A DNA stretch of 64,000 nucleotides from Micrasema longulum (GCA_022494885.1 JAGVSM010003542.1:62001-126000); one strand, 5' to 3'. Numbered from the stretch's first letter, positions 33,736 to 45,169 are shown. The notes: generated by a model from the letters alone, not told the origin. Program-made: numbers and translations.

Positions 33736-34091
33736 TCCTCCCCTGATATATATAAAATAACTCATCCAAAAGTAAAAGTGAACTCTCGTGATGGGCGGGG
33801 GGTTCTAGGTGGAGGACGATGGGCGGGCTACAGCACTCATCGCTACTTCTCGCTGATTACACAAAAACAATTCCTGGCTAGTTACACAACGTGATCTTAA
33901 ATGGATCGGCATAGGCGGTTACCTTAAGCGGTAGTTATACAGGACATTCTTAAATTAGTGTTATACGAGTACGAATTAGAGATGTTATGATCCGACAGTT
34001 ATTCGAATGATTCGATTATTTGTAATATTATTACGAAGCAAAAATATTTTTAAATAGGTGCGAAGGTTTTCACGGTCGCTGTTATTAATAT

Positions 34092-34263
34092 GTTTCTTTT
34101 TTGGGTAATACTGTGTGTATTGGATTTGTTCCGACGTTTCGGCTACCATTGCAGGAGCCATCTTCAGGGTAAACTGAGTGGTTTACCCTGAAGATGGCTC
34201 AGGCAATGGTAGCCGAAACGTTAGAACAAATCTAACACACAAGGCATCACCCAAAAAAGAAAA
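34092..34263. mobile_element. Penelope-type palindrome (172 bp)
   Basis: The arms pair around 34176-34181. Left: TTTGTTCCGACGTTTCGG, CTACCATTGC, GAGCCATCTTCAGGGTAAAC. Right: the complement with a few substitutions (CCGAAACGTTAGAACAAA). To the left lies AAGGTTTTCACGGTCGC, also found in similar form left of the 48.6-kb palindrome, which marks both as the same kind of Penelope-like terminus. Confidence 0.8.
34131..34169 (-). ncRNA. Hammerhead-like motif (left arm)
   Basis: The minus strand reads CC, CUGAAGA, U, a hairpin GGCU..AGCC, GAAAC, GUC, GG. CUGAAGA fits CUGANGA. CC/GG gives only two pairs for stem I. Stem III is the self-complementary ACGU, which would favour pairing between two copies. 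Confidence 0.45.
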
Positions 34264-34659
34264 ATATTTTTTATTTATTTTTAAAAAATAAATGCATAAA
34301 GGTATTGTCGATGTTGAACGAATTACAAATATATATATAGTTGGATAATTTATAAAGCGCTATTTTTGTGATATACTAACATACATTCGGTGATACTGCA
34401 ATACCGCGTAGCTATCAATTAATTCATTTAGCAGGGGATCCGAAAAAGCATTTTGTGAATATATTACTTACTATTTAAATCAACTAAAAATACCACTGAA
34501 GTATCGGAAAAAAAGTATCTTTTGACGAAATCTGGCAATAATTCAAAAGAAACGACTTCAGTCCCTGTAAAGAATTTATTTTAGTAAAATATTTTCGTAA
34601 AAAAAAAACAGGTTACGCGGTATACTATCACCTACGATATAGTTAGTCTATTTTTTTGT

Positions 34660-35575
34660 AGACAAGGACTAGATTCATCCCCCTAGGAGCTGTTAATATT
34701 AATATATTGCAACACAGCTGAAGAACATTTTCGAAAATATCATATAGAAGTTCAAACATGTACAGGGCTTATGACGTATAATTGGCTGGTTCAAATGGCC
34801 ACTTTACACACAAACTCAAAATTGTTGATAAATCCACCTAGTCCAAGAAGTATAAAAATAGAAAAACATTTTCACGTATTGCCTGGTATTTATTTATTTA
34901 TTAAAGGAATCATACAGTCTTTATATAAATACAAGGTACAAAAGAACAATTTTAAAAAGTACGACCAATTACAGATTTCACATTAATTTACTATGAATGC
35001 AGGAGGAGAGGGGAACAAATAATTAAATTCTAAAAAACTTAAAATATAAATATTCAATAAAAAGTACATAAAAGGGATAAAACATTGTATAGCTCCAACT
35101 ATACTATCTTCCACTCTCTCTCTGCTTCCATGAATATTTATATTTCTTAGAAAAAATTCACAACCAACAATAATTAATTAGATGCAGGTAGTAGATGTAC
35201 ATATGAATAAGTATAAATTAAGAGTTGAACTTAAAAGCTAAAATTAAAATCAAAAGTAAATGTTAAAATTAAAATTAAAGGTTTAAATTAAAATTAAAAG
35301 GTAGGTGTAGGTGTAGGTGAAATAAGAACAAAATATATGACTTTCACCCGCATCAATAAAGGTTTCAGCTCTTTAACTTCACAAACATCAAGAGATGGAA
35401 GAATTGAAAGAATATAGATATTCAAATATAGGCAGAATGGTGAATAGTATAAACACAGTATGTAAAGTGGCCACTTAAACCAGCCAACGACAGATGATAA
35501 GCCCTGTATATGCTTGGACTTTTGTATTCACTTCTCTTAAATGTTATTTATCTTTGTTATAAGATGTTAAATAAT
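34660..35575. mobile_element. Repeat A copy split by a LINE tail
   Basis: Left arm (34660-34815, reverse sense: GCAACACAGCTGAAGAACAT, TACAGGGCTTATGACGTA, TGGCCACTTTACACAC). Right arm (35345-35575, forward: ATAAAGGTTTCAGCTC, AAAGTGGCCACTTAAACC, ATAAGCCCTGTATATGC). The uninterrupted 10.3-10.7 kb copy has the same order with no gap. Between them, 34886-35330 begins ATTTATTTATTTATTAAAGG and is an antisense LINE tail. Confidence 0.65.
34886..35330 (-). mobile_element. LINE 3' end inserted in Repeat A
   Basis: Starts on the plus side with a TATTTATTTATTTATT tail, as other minus-strand LINEs here do, followed by AT-rich UTR. No coding part is recognised. The right part (35221-35320) is a run of diverged AAAATTAAAATTAAAAG-like repeats and GTAGGTGTAGGTGTAGGTG. 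Confidence 0.5.
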
Positions 35576-35899
35576 AACTTACATCAAGCAAATAATATTT
35601 TACAGTAGCATGATATTTTTGTATAAAATTACTAATTTTGAAAAAATACAGTATTTAGTAATTTCACTCGAATCAAAAAGAGGTCACTTGAATTTGATTT
35701 TATATTTGGCACTAAAAAATATTATTAAATATTAATAACGTTAAGACCGAATTCGTTTTAAATAAGTTGAACACAAGAATATATTTTGTGTGCACTCACT
35801 ATTACAATATTTCAATTTTTTTTTTTAATGAAAAATAAAATAAATGAATTTCTTTTTAAATGTACAAGTACTGTATTTAGCTTATAATGATAAGACGAG

Positions 35900-36090
35900 G
35901 ATGACCAAAAAGAACGCGACATAATCGGGTAAACCAAAATGTCATGTCCGGTCATGTCAAAAGCAAACACTACCGAAGGTAATGGACAAGATGTATGAAT
36001 ATAATGTAGAAGAATCTAGGAATGTACGTCGGGATCGACGTGTGTGGCGGTTCATCCTCCATGCCTACGTAGAAAAAAATATTTGAGTTC
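35900..36090 (+). mobile_element. LINE extreme C-terminus remnant
   Basis: The plus strand reads NQNVMSGHVKSKHYRR, then MDKMYEYNVEESRNVRRDRR and VWRFILHAYVEKN before a stop. DRxxWRxxxxAY just before the stop is a frequent closing motif of LINE polyproteins; a sister copy occurs at 63.74 kb. Confidence 0.6.
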
Positions 36091-36137
36091 TCATGATTTA
36101 CTAAATTACTCAATCTGCCCATTTTCAACGACTACTA

Positions 36138-36255
36138 CTACTACTTTTCAACGAATTAAATAACTCACTATTGAAAAATCGGATTCAAGTTGGGTTAGAG
36201 TGCAATCAAAACCTCGGACCTCTGTTCTCAGGATATTTACCTGAGCATAGCCATC
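36138..36255 (-). repeat. SINE family 3 copy
   Basis: AACGAATTAAATAACTCACT, TTCAAGTTGGGTTAGAGTG and AAAACCTCGGACCTCTG correspond to the 54.4-kb copy. The head is diverged. Confidence 0.6.
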
Positions 36256-36474
36256 GACATTAGTCGAAAACACTCGTCCAGTAGTTTTCTTGCATTTCAC
36301 ACCCAAAACTGTGCGAAATAAAAACAGATTTATCTACCTGGATACCGAGAGTTCAGTCGTTTTCACACAATATAAAAAATCCACCTAGCCCGATAAAATA
36401 GCAAAGAATGGATCGACTTTTATCGTATAATATACTTTTACCTACCTACACTTAAATAATAAAATACCGATATT

Positions 36475-36605
36475 GTATACACCATGATCGGTCTGACACA
36501 TGTTTTGTAAATCCGAATTATGTTTTCAATAATCATGTGTTCATTGTACTATACGACATTTCTTAGGCATCCAGATATTTACTAACTGAGATGGATATGT
36601 TCTCA
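36475..36605 (-). mobile_element. LINE remnant (same family as 61.9-62.3 kb)
   Basis: Antisense translation gives IRIYKTCVRPIMVYT, matching RICKKCVRPIMTYAVET in the 62.2-kb copy. ATGATCGGTCTGACACA and GCATCCAGAT are shared at the nucleotide level. Confidence 0.65.
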
Positions 36606-36859
36606 TCATCACTATGGGTGCATCATCTGCATGGCATGTGATGTTAATGACCTTTTCTCCCTTAGTAGATTCACAATTTTTTTTTACTCTTAAAAGCGTT
36701 TTTTTTATATATTTATTCTGCTTGTGTAAGAAAAGGTTTTTAGCGTATATATTGTTGTGCTATATTTAGTTATCAAGGTGCTAAACTTACTTTGTTTCTT
36801 TGATGTTCTCAATATGTGTTATTTTTTAATTGTTAAAATTATTTATGTCCCAAATTGAG

Positions 36860-36950
36860 TTGTTGTAACTCCTGGGAATGTAATTCAACGTATTATACAT
36901 GTAAAATACTTTGTGTTTTATGATTAATAAATAAATAAAACATAAAATAT
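36860..36950 (+). mobile_element. LINE-type 3' end with hairpin and (ATAA)n tail
   Basis: GAGTTGTTGTAACTC forms a stem-loop. About 50 bp later ATTAATAAATAAATAAAA forms the tail. Upstream 36660-36855 is AT-rich UTR-like sequence with no coding signal. Confidence 0.5.
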
Positions 36951-37799
36951 AAAAAAATAATGATAATAAAAATAATTTTAAAAAAATCTATTGTTTTCTT
37001 ATTTATTTGCCTAAAAATTTTTGATAACATTTAATTGTGTACCTGTCTACATTTATAAAATATTTCGTTTATTTTAATATATAACATGTAAAACCCTCCT
37101 GGGTGTATATAAAATAATAAATTATTTAAATAAATAATTATTAATTTTAGTCAATTATTTTAATTATTAAATGAGAGGTAAATGCACGATGAGGCCGACT
37201 AATCTCGGTTTCCTTTAGCAAAATATTCGTCCGCAAGCAGAAACTAAAGAAATGTAATCAAAAAAGAAAATAACAAATAAGTATCCACGTACCCTAATTT
37301 TACCGGGCCTGGTGGATTGCGGCGATCCATGTGAAATGGGTCTTTTTCTTAACCAGTGATGAATTATTCGAAAACATCAATCAATCGGTTATGCACATCA
37401 CTAGAACGGAGTGATCTTTAATCGCGTTCTCTTTCCCACAATAGCCTGTTGCTCTTTCCGCCTCCCCGCCCTCCTCCCTTCCTACCCACCAGCCCATCCC
37501 GCCAACAGCCGCCCTTGGCAGCCGACATTCGACGGGGTAGAGGTCTCTCTGCGAATGAATCGCTCAGTCATTAACAAAGCAGTAAGGTTATTGTCCCTGG
37601 AAAACTTAAAATCTTTTGGTATGCCACGCAATCAATAATTTAATTGTTTTTAAACTCCATTTTCGATATTATCAAAAAAGTAGGCAAAAACTCTCCTAAT
37701 TTTAACTATTTTTACCATATTTTATATCAGACGAATGCAATTTTTTTCAAAGAAAAAAATAATATTTGCTTTCTTTTAATTAACTAAAATATTTCAATT

Positions 37800-37965
37800 T
37801 TGGAGGTCATATGGCGATATTATAATCTTCAACGAGTTGTAAATAACTCACCATTAGAAAATGGTAATCATGTTGGGGTCGAGTTGGATTTGAACCTTGG
37901 ATCTCTGATCCTTGAATCCACGACGCAAGTCACGGAACTACAATCCTCATCCACTTTTGTATTAA
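37800..37965 (-). repeat. SINE family 3 copy
   Basis: AACGAGTTGTAAATAACTCA, ATTAGAAAATGGTAATCATG, a TTGGGGTCGAGTTGGATT block and TGAACCTTGGATCTCTGATC are shared with the 54.4-kb copy. The GAGTTGTAAATAACTC hairpin marks the 3' part. Confidence 0.75.
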
Positions 37966-38259
37966 AATATACAGCCTTTACAAAGCAGTAAAAACTGCTA
38001 TTTACTTTTTGCAAATTTTCTTTAAAATAAGCGCCTGAAAGGATTTTACATAAGTATTTCAGTCGAGGTAGGTTCACGGGCATGGGTCGTTCCTAGTTGT
38101 GTAACTATAAGCTGCGTCTCTATACTAAAAAAATGAAAATATCTCAAATTAAAAACCCATAAAATCTGGTGTTTTATTTAAAATTTAAAAAATGTATCAA
38201 TTAAGAAAGAATGTCTCTTTACTGTCAATAACAAGAATATACTCATCGACAAATTCGAA

Positions 38260-38390
38260 ATTGAAAATCCAAATTAGCTGCAGAGAAGAACAACAGGGTT
38301 TTCGGAAAAATGGGTCAACTACAGATGCAATATCTATCACCAGACAAATTTAAGAAAAGGCAATTGAATACCATATCACTGCCTTTTATC
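38260..38390 (+). mobile_element. LINE reverse transcriptase remnant (early palm)
   Basis: The plus strand reads QISCREEQQGFRKNGSTTDA, then ISITRQI, a stop and EKAIEY. EEQxGFRxxRSTTDAIFxIRQxxEKxxEY is the RT segment between motifs 1 and A of the insect endonuclease-RT family also seen at 31.0 kb. It ends at the Repeat A boundary, before the first catalytic aspartate. Confidence 0.8.
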
Positions 38391-38394
38391 ATTC

Positions 38395-38605
38395 ACCATT
38401 CTGCCCATGTGTTATACAGTGTGTAAAGTGGCCACCTTAACCAGCCAATGACAGGTCATAAGCCCTGTAAATGCCTTGACTTCCATATTCTCTTCTCAAA
38501 AATGTTTTCCCTCTCTGTTGCAATAAGTTTAAATATGAATAACTCCATAGGGAGAATATCCAGCCAGTCTGCAAGAATTTGGACATACTCAAACATTGTC
38601 CTCTA
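38395..38605 (+). repeat. Repeat A copy (right half)
   Basis: GTGTGTAAAGTGGCCACC, CAGCCAATGACAGGTCATAA, GCCCTGTAAATGCC, TTTTCCCTCTCTGTTGCAA, ACTCCATAGGGAG, CAGCCAGTCTGCAAG and GGACATACTCAAA. This is the cleanest right half in the window. Confidence 0.85.
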
Positions 38606-38609
38606 TAAT

Positions 38610-39980
38610 ATTTTAAATCGTGATGAAAAGTTCAACTCATAATTTTATATACCAAATTCAAACTTTTTGTAGAATTTTAAACCGTTAAATTCTTCTACCA
38701 AAATAGACATCCAAGATTTGTTTTGTGAACTTCAGTTCAGTTTTCCTTTCACAACTAAAAATAGCTTTTGAATTCAAGTTCAATTCGTAGTTTTGGGCAG
38801 AATTCACCGCGCGCCGCCTATCTAAATTTAAATCAAGTAACATGAAGTTTTCAAGAGCTTTATTTCTGTCTAGTTTATCAGGGAGCCTTGGCAGGGGGGC
38901 AGGTGGGGAGGGGGGCAACGGGGGCGGACTACCATGGTCTAATAGCCCCTTAACAAGCAAACTTTGATTGGATCTGAACATAATGGCCTGGATCGGACGG
39001 ACTGATGTGAAGTGAGCCGATGTTTGCCTTGGACGGAAAACAATCGATCTTACTAATGTAAACGAGATAAGCACAAATCTACTCCGTATTCACTCGACTG
39101 GGTGAGGATATGGTATTTACTGAATCCGGGTTAAAGCAGCACTAAGTACCTAAAAGTTAATTGGGGTATTTGTTTTAAAAATCACGATAACTAAGCTGAA
39201 GAACAAAATTTAAGCGTTAGACTGATCACCTTACGTACACATTTTGTATTTTGTTTAAGATTATTTTATATTTTGTTTATTACAAAACCCTCGAATAACT
39301 AAATTAAACAGTTTAAGATAATATGCAAAATAAAACGTTGACCTCCTAGCCTAACTCTTTACGTTGACCAAATCCAAGTTGAAGTATGAGGAAATATATA
39401 TATGTTTGGGTGAAATATGGCAAAATTCATGCACGATTGAATGATACCACAAGTGTCTACATTATAAACACTGAGACCGATTTAAACAAGTTTATTTAAT
39501 ACGTGTTTTTATTATTTATTTCGCTCGCATTTACTGAGATTTCTATATTTATTTTTCATGTACTCGTATTACCATCAACGATTGTTTTTAATGGGTTTAT
39601 AACCCCTGTTTCCGAAAGAAAATGCTCGCTTTATTATATATTTATATACTCATATGCTTACTTACAATTCAACATTATTTATCTACGACAAATGTCTCTC
39701 CATCTTTATATCTCTTTTATTCTTATTTGCGAAATTACTCGCATATGATTACATAATGACGTGCGGCGTTTGCTTTCGAAATAATTTATAGTGTTTTTTT
39801 TCTATTTTTTTTTTCTTGTTCATTTAGATTATTGTTTATTTTATGTTTGAGAATATTTGTTAACATACTGTGGAAAACCTGTATTTGGCTTAGTTGTTAT
39901 TTGTTTGGTTTTTTAAATATGATAGTTGTTGCTGTTGGTTATCCGAATAAAGAATTTTTAAAAAATTTAAAAAACGTGAT
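38610..39980. other. No gene recognised
   Basis: The 129-codon minus frame (38685-39074) crosses a GC-rich tract with a proline run and does not resemble a protein family. 39210-39238 matches SINE family 1 (AGACTGATCACCTTACG). Confidence 0.45.
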
Positions 39981-39986
39981 GATAAA

Positions 39987-40241
39987 ATGTTTAACATGTC
40001 CGAAGAATCGGCGATGCGCTATATTACTGAGGCAAAAGAATTAATTACGCAGTTAAGTATTTTTATAAATGATCAAAATAATAAATTTAACAAAGACCAT
40101 ATTGCTAAATTGACGCCGAAATTTTCCCAAATCATGGGTACTTCCAAAACAAGGCACAGTCTAGGGAACCTGATCAGTTGTATTGACATTTTTCACATTA
40201 TCCAAATGAAGTTTAAACTTACTATTAAAGAAATAGTTTAG
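39987..40241 (+). CDS. Unidentified small ORF (84 codons)
   Basis: Reads MSEESAMRYITEAKELITQL from residue 4, then INDQNNKFNKDHIAKLTPKF and SQIMGTSKTRHSLGN. Composition (charged, helical, no low-complexity runs) is more protein-like than the AT-rich chance ORFs nearby. A second frame (39832-40044) overlaps upstream. The helix plus NxFNKxxI pattern is reminiscent of N-termini of LINE ORF1/gag proteins, but I cannot confirm this. No splice signals were noted. A chance ORF is possible. Confidence 0.3.
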   Translation: MFNMSEESAMRYITEAKELITQLSIFINDQNNKFNKDHIAKLTPKFSQIMGTSKTRHSLGNLISCIDIFHIIQMKFKLTIKEIV

Positions 40242-40534
40242 AATTTTGACTGATGTTTAATCATTTATAAAAAAAATAAAAATAAATATATAAATAAAAA
40301 AATGTCATAGATATTTTTAAATGTACGACTAGTTATTTGTTTTTTAGTTTTTAAAATTATTTTTTTTTTACATATTTAAAAAAAAAAATAAATTAAATTT
40401 TTTAAAAGGTTTATTATTTTGTTTCTTTTTATATTTTATTTTTAAAAACGGTTGAGAACCCCTGAGCTCTTATCAGGAGACAGTTTGTATTATTCCTAGG
40501 GCATTCAATATACATTGCAACACTACCAACAAAT

Positions 40535-40790
40535 CAATGATTTATGATTTTTGCTATTTCGAATACACCGCGTTATCTTTATTTTTATTATTTTTCTACC
40601 TAAGTATGTTAAGTATTAAAATTCCAAAGTTATTGTATAGAATATTTATGAAACAACTGTGTAATATGTATGGATATATTGTTATTATATTATTTCATAA
40701 TTTTGTAATAGAACACTATATGTTAATTGTATTTATAATTATGTTTTTAAAAGGCATTTGTGCCGTGTACACTAATAAATAAATAAATCA
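40535..40790 (+). mobile_element. LINE-type 3' end with hairpin and tail
   Basis: AT-rich stretch ending in AAAAGGCATTTGTGCCGTG (GGCA/TGCC stem) and ACACTAATAAATAAATAAAT. The 81-codon frame 40537-40782 is the UTR read by chance. Confidence 0.4.
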
Positions 40791-41402
40791 ACATAAAGTT
40801 TCAATGTAAATTATGCCAATTTTCGAGGTAATTTGTGTACACGGGTAACAATTTTAGCATTAAGATTACTCAATCATTTATTATTCTCATTGCAATTAAA
40901 AACGACAGTTAATCAACTCCAGATTCAGTCCGATACACGAGGTAATTCTACAAGTATTTAAGAATTATCATTCCCCATTACTCTTTAGGTAGGTTATTCT
41001 CTTGAGACCACCCTTTCCTGCCTGGGAATGCAAGGAAGATTTATTTCCCGTTAATCTCCCGAATCCAGGATCGTAAGGTCGTCCTGATAACCTGTTTAGG
41101 GGATCTTCCAAATTACCTCGCTTGGTAACCTGTGCACGAAAGATTTATGGACACGGAAATTAGTTACGAGTTTGTGATTTACATGCAACTATTTTTTTAT
41201 AAATGAGCCACTGTATAAAAATCTTTTTATTAGGTTTGAAAGTATGTTAAAGAATGTAAATTGATATATAGAAAATTAGAAGGTTATACTTCTAATATTA
41301 AATACATCTTTCCTTTGTGTGAAAAATAATCGAGATACGCAACAATTGTGTACCAAAACAAGTGCCTTAAGCGTGTTTAGGGCCTCGATTATGATGGAAA
41401 GA

Positions 41403-41730
41403 TAAAGACGTCATACCTTCACCTTGACGGTATAGTTAAAGACAAATTCCCTCTAGCGCTTACAAAGATATACTACCTATCCCCCCACCTTTAAGTTTTG
41501 GGTAGGTACATCGATATGAATCAAGGGGAAGCGTACGTCACGGTACACATATCTACGCTCTAAAATAACATAGCTTCAGTATGACGTCATAGTTGAAGAT
41601 AAAAGTCTCCCGACCGACCACAAAGATATACTACCGATACACTCACCATCAAGTTTTGATGAAAGTACATCGGTTTATACCGACGGGTCTAGAATCCCTC
41701 GATACGTTTATCTACGCATTAAAAGTGTCA
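41403..41730. repeat. Diverged 158-bp tandem duplication
   Basis: ACAAAGATATACTACC occurs at 41462 and 41620. Around it are paired segments: GACGTCATA, then CTTTAAGTTTTGGGTAGGTACATCG against CATCAAGTTTTGATGAAAGTACATCG, and ATATCTACGCTCTAAAA against TTATCTACGCATTAAAA. No coding sequence is evident. Confidence 0.7.
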
Positions 41731-42904
41731 AAAATTTTGTTCCACCGAGCAATTTTTCCTTTGATTATGATTTATTACAATTTTAAATCGTCTTGAGATT
41801 GGCACTTTTTTTCTTAAAAGCATATTAAAAATACGAGAGAGAAATAAGTAAATTTTGAAGTCGAATTAAATTCCGACATAATTGTCAGTTTAATAAAACG
41901 AACGCTTAGGTGCGAAAATAATGTCGTTAGGTTATGTTTTATTAACATTTTAGAGTATCTAGGCGTTAGAAAGTTACCACTGTAAAAAATAATTTAGTTA
42001 ATATAATTTTTCCATCTGTTTTACTATCTTTCTTAGAGAACGTATCGAGAGTCAGCCTTGCAATCGCTCAGTACTACCTCAGTAGATAAATGCAGACGAT
42101 CATTAAGCAAATCGTTTTGGCTGGGGTTAAAATTCATATAAAAATCATATTTAAGCGAGCTTTTTTGCTTCGATTGGGATTTATTGGAGTTTATGATCGC
42201 TTTGAAGTGGACACTTTCTATCACAGAAGCCTATTTAAAATATCAATAAGATCTATTTTAAATGTTAATGACGTAAGGAACGCGGACTAATTGTTTGCGG
42301 TCATTCATTGGCTTGTTTCGATCATATGATGTCGATATGTCAAGTAGGTAGAACATACCGAGGTAAGATACAAATAGTACTGAAGTCAAGTATACCGTCT
42401 CGATATATACAGATGAAGATAGCGTTCATAATCGAGGTACAGGTGCGTATAAGAATTGAAATAAGAAGAAAAATTTTATTTTTATCGGTAGTGTTTTTGA
42501 ATGTTTTTTTTTTCTCTATCCATAACGTCTGGAGATAATATATCACGTTGATAAAGGAATCCATTTTCTATTTTAATATTCGCATCACGACCCTCCCTCT
42601 GCCAGGCCAGAAAGGCTGTGTGTCCGAAACCGAACACAGAAAATACAATAAATGCTTTATTTATTATGAATATGTGACGTAAATATTAAACTTCCGACTC
42701 TGATCGGAAAATACTTCCGACGTTTGCTTCCGGATTGTATTTGTGTGATAACATAACTTGCCTAATATTTTCTTGTGATATTGCTCGTATATCGTAGCAT
42801 AATATCTTATTACAGAAAATATATTGTGGTTAGGAGAAGTCATATAAGATTTTCGAAAAAACAGTGGATGTTTTTACACGTCTCGTTTATCATAATCCTA
42901 TACG

Positions 42905-43265
42905 TAGAGATTTAATTTTTTTATTTATTTATTTACGATAATTCATTTTATAATTTATTTTGAGACCTACGTTCAACTCCATAGGACCAGAGTCTTGTGT
43001 TTAGTTGGGACGAATAATGAAAAAAAAAATACTATTTAAATTTTTATTATTATTAAAAAATATTATATCCAAAACATCAAAAATTAATACACGGCAAATT
43101 AATATAAAAAGAACGAACCAAAAAGTTTGGTTAACATTTAAAATAACGAGTAAAAAGAAATTCAAGATATTTGACCATTTAAAAAATAATTTTGAGTTGG
43201 ATTTAACCTTTCCGTTAAAAATAAATAAATGTAGTATTACAATTAAATACGTATTTTATTTCTGT
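42905..43265 (-). mobile_element. LINE 3' end (tail, hairpin, UTR)
   Basis: The antisense tail TTTTTTTATTTATTTATTTA at 42917 is followed by ACGTTCAACTCC...TTAGTTGGGACG, a hairpin-like segment resembling the 1.8-kb LINE end, and AT-rich sequence. The lysine/isoleucine-rich 89-codon frame at 43005-43274 is UTR. Confidence 0.5.
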
Positions 43266-43349
43266 AATATTTAATATTCTCATATTTAATACATAAATTT
43301 ATACATGTATACAGAGTTGCTTTTACTATCTAACTAGGGTTATTTACCC

Positions 43350-43720
43350 CGTTTTAAGCTAGTCAAAAAATATATAAAAAACAGTAATCAATACATAAAA
43401 ACAATAAATAAAGGTATAAAACGTAGTGAAACACATAGTCAAATACATGGCAAAAAATAAAGCAAAAATGTAGTAAAAACATAGTACAAATAATTTTTTT
43501 AACCCAGTAAAATACGTAGTAAAAATAAAATAAATTGTAAAAGAAATAGTAAAAATATGTTTAAAACCCAAAAAAATCCGTAGTAAAAACAAAATACGTA
43601 ATTAAAGACATAGTAAAAAAAATATGTGTGCATAGCAAAAAACGTAGTGAGATACCAAGTAATAAAAAAATGTATATGTATTGTAAAAACAGAGTAAAAA
43701 GTAATCAGGATCTTAAAAAA
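43350..43720. repeat. Degenerate array of AAAACGTAGTAAAA-like units
   Basis: Many diverged copies of ACATAGTAAAAA / ACGTAGTAAAAAC at roughly 17-25 bp spacing. This explains the overlapping F/Y/T-rich minus-strand frames. A LINE-type hairpin (CTAACTAGG...CCCC...AAGCTAG) sits just left at 43331-43362. Confidence 0.6.
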
Positions 43721-43920
43721 TTCAATCAAAAAAATAAACTAAATAAATTATGATTTTCCCATCAAAACTTTTACTAACAGAATAACATAATACTGAGATT
43801 ATTTCTGTAAAACTTTTTACTGTAAAAAGTTCTTTGAACCGTTGATGTATAAATAAATAAATAAAATATAATAGAATATTTAAATCCCATGTTAAATTTG
43901 GTTGATTGGTATAATATGTA

Positions 43921-44822
43921 CAGACAACTCTCCTATAATGCGGTATCCTTATAACGCGGTTTCCATACAACGCAAAGCTAAAATTGTGAACAACCCTCCC
44001 ATAACGTGGCTTTCATATAACGCGTATTTTGAACAAGACAACATTCCAACAACGTAAATGACTTGAAAATACTATCTATTGCTCGATATGGCTAAATTAC
44101 AAAATCAAATTACTTTCGAAAACCAAGATGAGCATTTTTAAAGTGAACAGGATTTTCGGCCTATTAGAAAAAAAGGGTTAGGCCAATAATATATGACGGA
44201 AATGATGAATGAAAATAATCTAATATGTATGTTAATTAAGTTTTTTTGTTTTATTATCTGAACTATATGTCATATTTAATAAACCTACACTCAAATATGT
44301 AAAATGACAAATATTCATTACCATTTGTATTATGTTTATTTAATTTACTTTAATTACTAAAGGTATTCTTCAAAACTTGGACTTTGATTTTTTTTGTAAA
44401 TGTATGTAATGCAAAATAAATCTGTCTAATTGATGTATAATTTCATCGTTTCTATGGTGGTTTTTATATAACGCGGCAATGTTTTCTTTACAACGCAGTA
44501 CGAATAATCTGAAAAGTTTTTTTTAAATTTTTATTTATTTTAACAAATAAAATAACATACATAATTGTATTTTTGTTCCCGCAAAGCCGAGGTTTGTCTG
44601 CGGGTTACATTACATAAAAAATATACATTTACAAAAGGTAAGTACATAGTTTAGTAATAAATGAAGAATATAATTTATTAATGTGCACACTTAAGTTTTA
44701 CTTGCTGTTTTAAATAAGTTTTTGACTATTTAAAAAAAATGCATTTAGGTTTTTTAATTTGGGTTTCTTACAGCGCGGATTCCATATGACGCGGTACGAA
44801 TTAATCGCGTTATATGTGTGAG
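43921..44822. mobile_element. Probable TIR DNA transposon remnant, interrupted by a LINE tail
   Basis: The left end is rich in CCTATAATGCGGTATCC and TTATAACGCGGTTTCCATAC. The right end, antisense, has CACACATATAACGCG, then TACCGCGTCATATGGAATCC. Further ATAACGCGG motifs occur at 44012, 44023 and 44470. TA flanks both proposed ends (43919-43920 and 44823-44824). The style resembles pogo/Tigger ends, but no transposase segment was recognised. The 44520-44745 LINE 3' end lies inside. Confidence 0.55.
44525..44755 (-). mobile_element. LINE 3' end with CCCGCA hairpin, copy 2
   Basis: Matches 32.81-33.05 kb. The hairpin CCCGCAAAGCCGAGG...TCTGCGGG is perfect at the stem here. The tail TTATTTATTTTAACAAATAA lies on the low-coordinate side. 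It is inserted in the 43.9-44.8 kb TIR element. Confidence 0.7.
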
Positions 44823-44872
44823 TAATTATCGTGGAATGCTAAATATGACTGAATTGAGAGTATTAAAATTAA

Positions 44873-45169
44873 ATAAATTGTAATAATTGCGATTCAATCT
44901 ACATTGAAAAAACTAAAATAAACTTTAATATTAGAGGAAAAGAACACTTAAGATGCTTAAATAATAATAATTTTTCGGGATTCGCAAATCATATGATAGA
45001 AAATAATCTTAACTTCAATAAAGACACTGAATTAAAAGTACTTCATGTTGAAAATAAAATATTAAAATTAGACAACTTAGAAATTAAAAAAGTGATTCAT
45101 AATAAGAAAACAATAATTAATAACCAAATAAACAATGTTTCTTTTAGCCCTCTCCTGTCTAACTTCTAA
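44873..45169 (+). pseudogene. PLE GIY-YIG endonuclease remnant
   Basis: The open frame reads CNNCDSIYIEKTKINFNIRG, KEHLRCLNNNNFSGFANHMI, then ELKVLHVENKILKLDNLEIK and NKKTIINNQINNVSF, with TAA at 45167-45169. Two cysteines before SIY-I, the R..KEH element, the FANHMIE block and the closing ELKxLH...LxxLE region are the order found in Penelope-like GIY-YIG domains. The YIG glycine is replaced by E (YIEKT), so even this domain is probably dead. No start codon fits; it is the 3' end of a longer ORF. It belongs to a different PLE lineage from the 3.5-kb copy. The hammerhead-like motif follows 120 bp downstream. Confidence 0.8.

Noticed and set aside
38685..39074. 129-codon minus-strand ORF with proline run
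   Set aside because: The proline run is a G-rich tract read antisense; the rest matches no family and no splice or promoter context was seen.
43005..43274. 89-codon lysine-rich ORF
   Set aside because: Sits in an AT-rich LINE 3'UTR; residue bias follows base composition.
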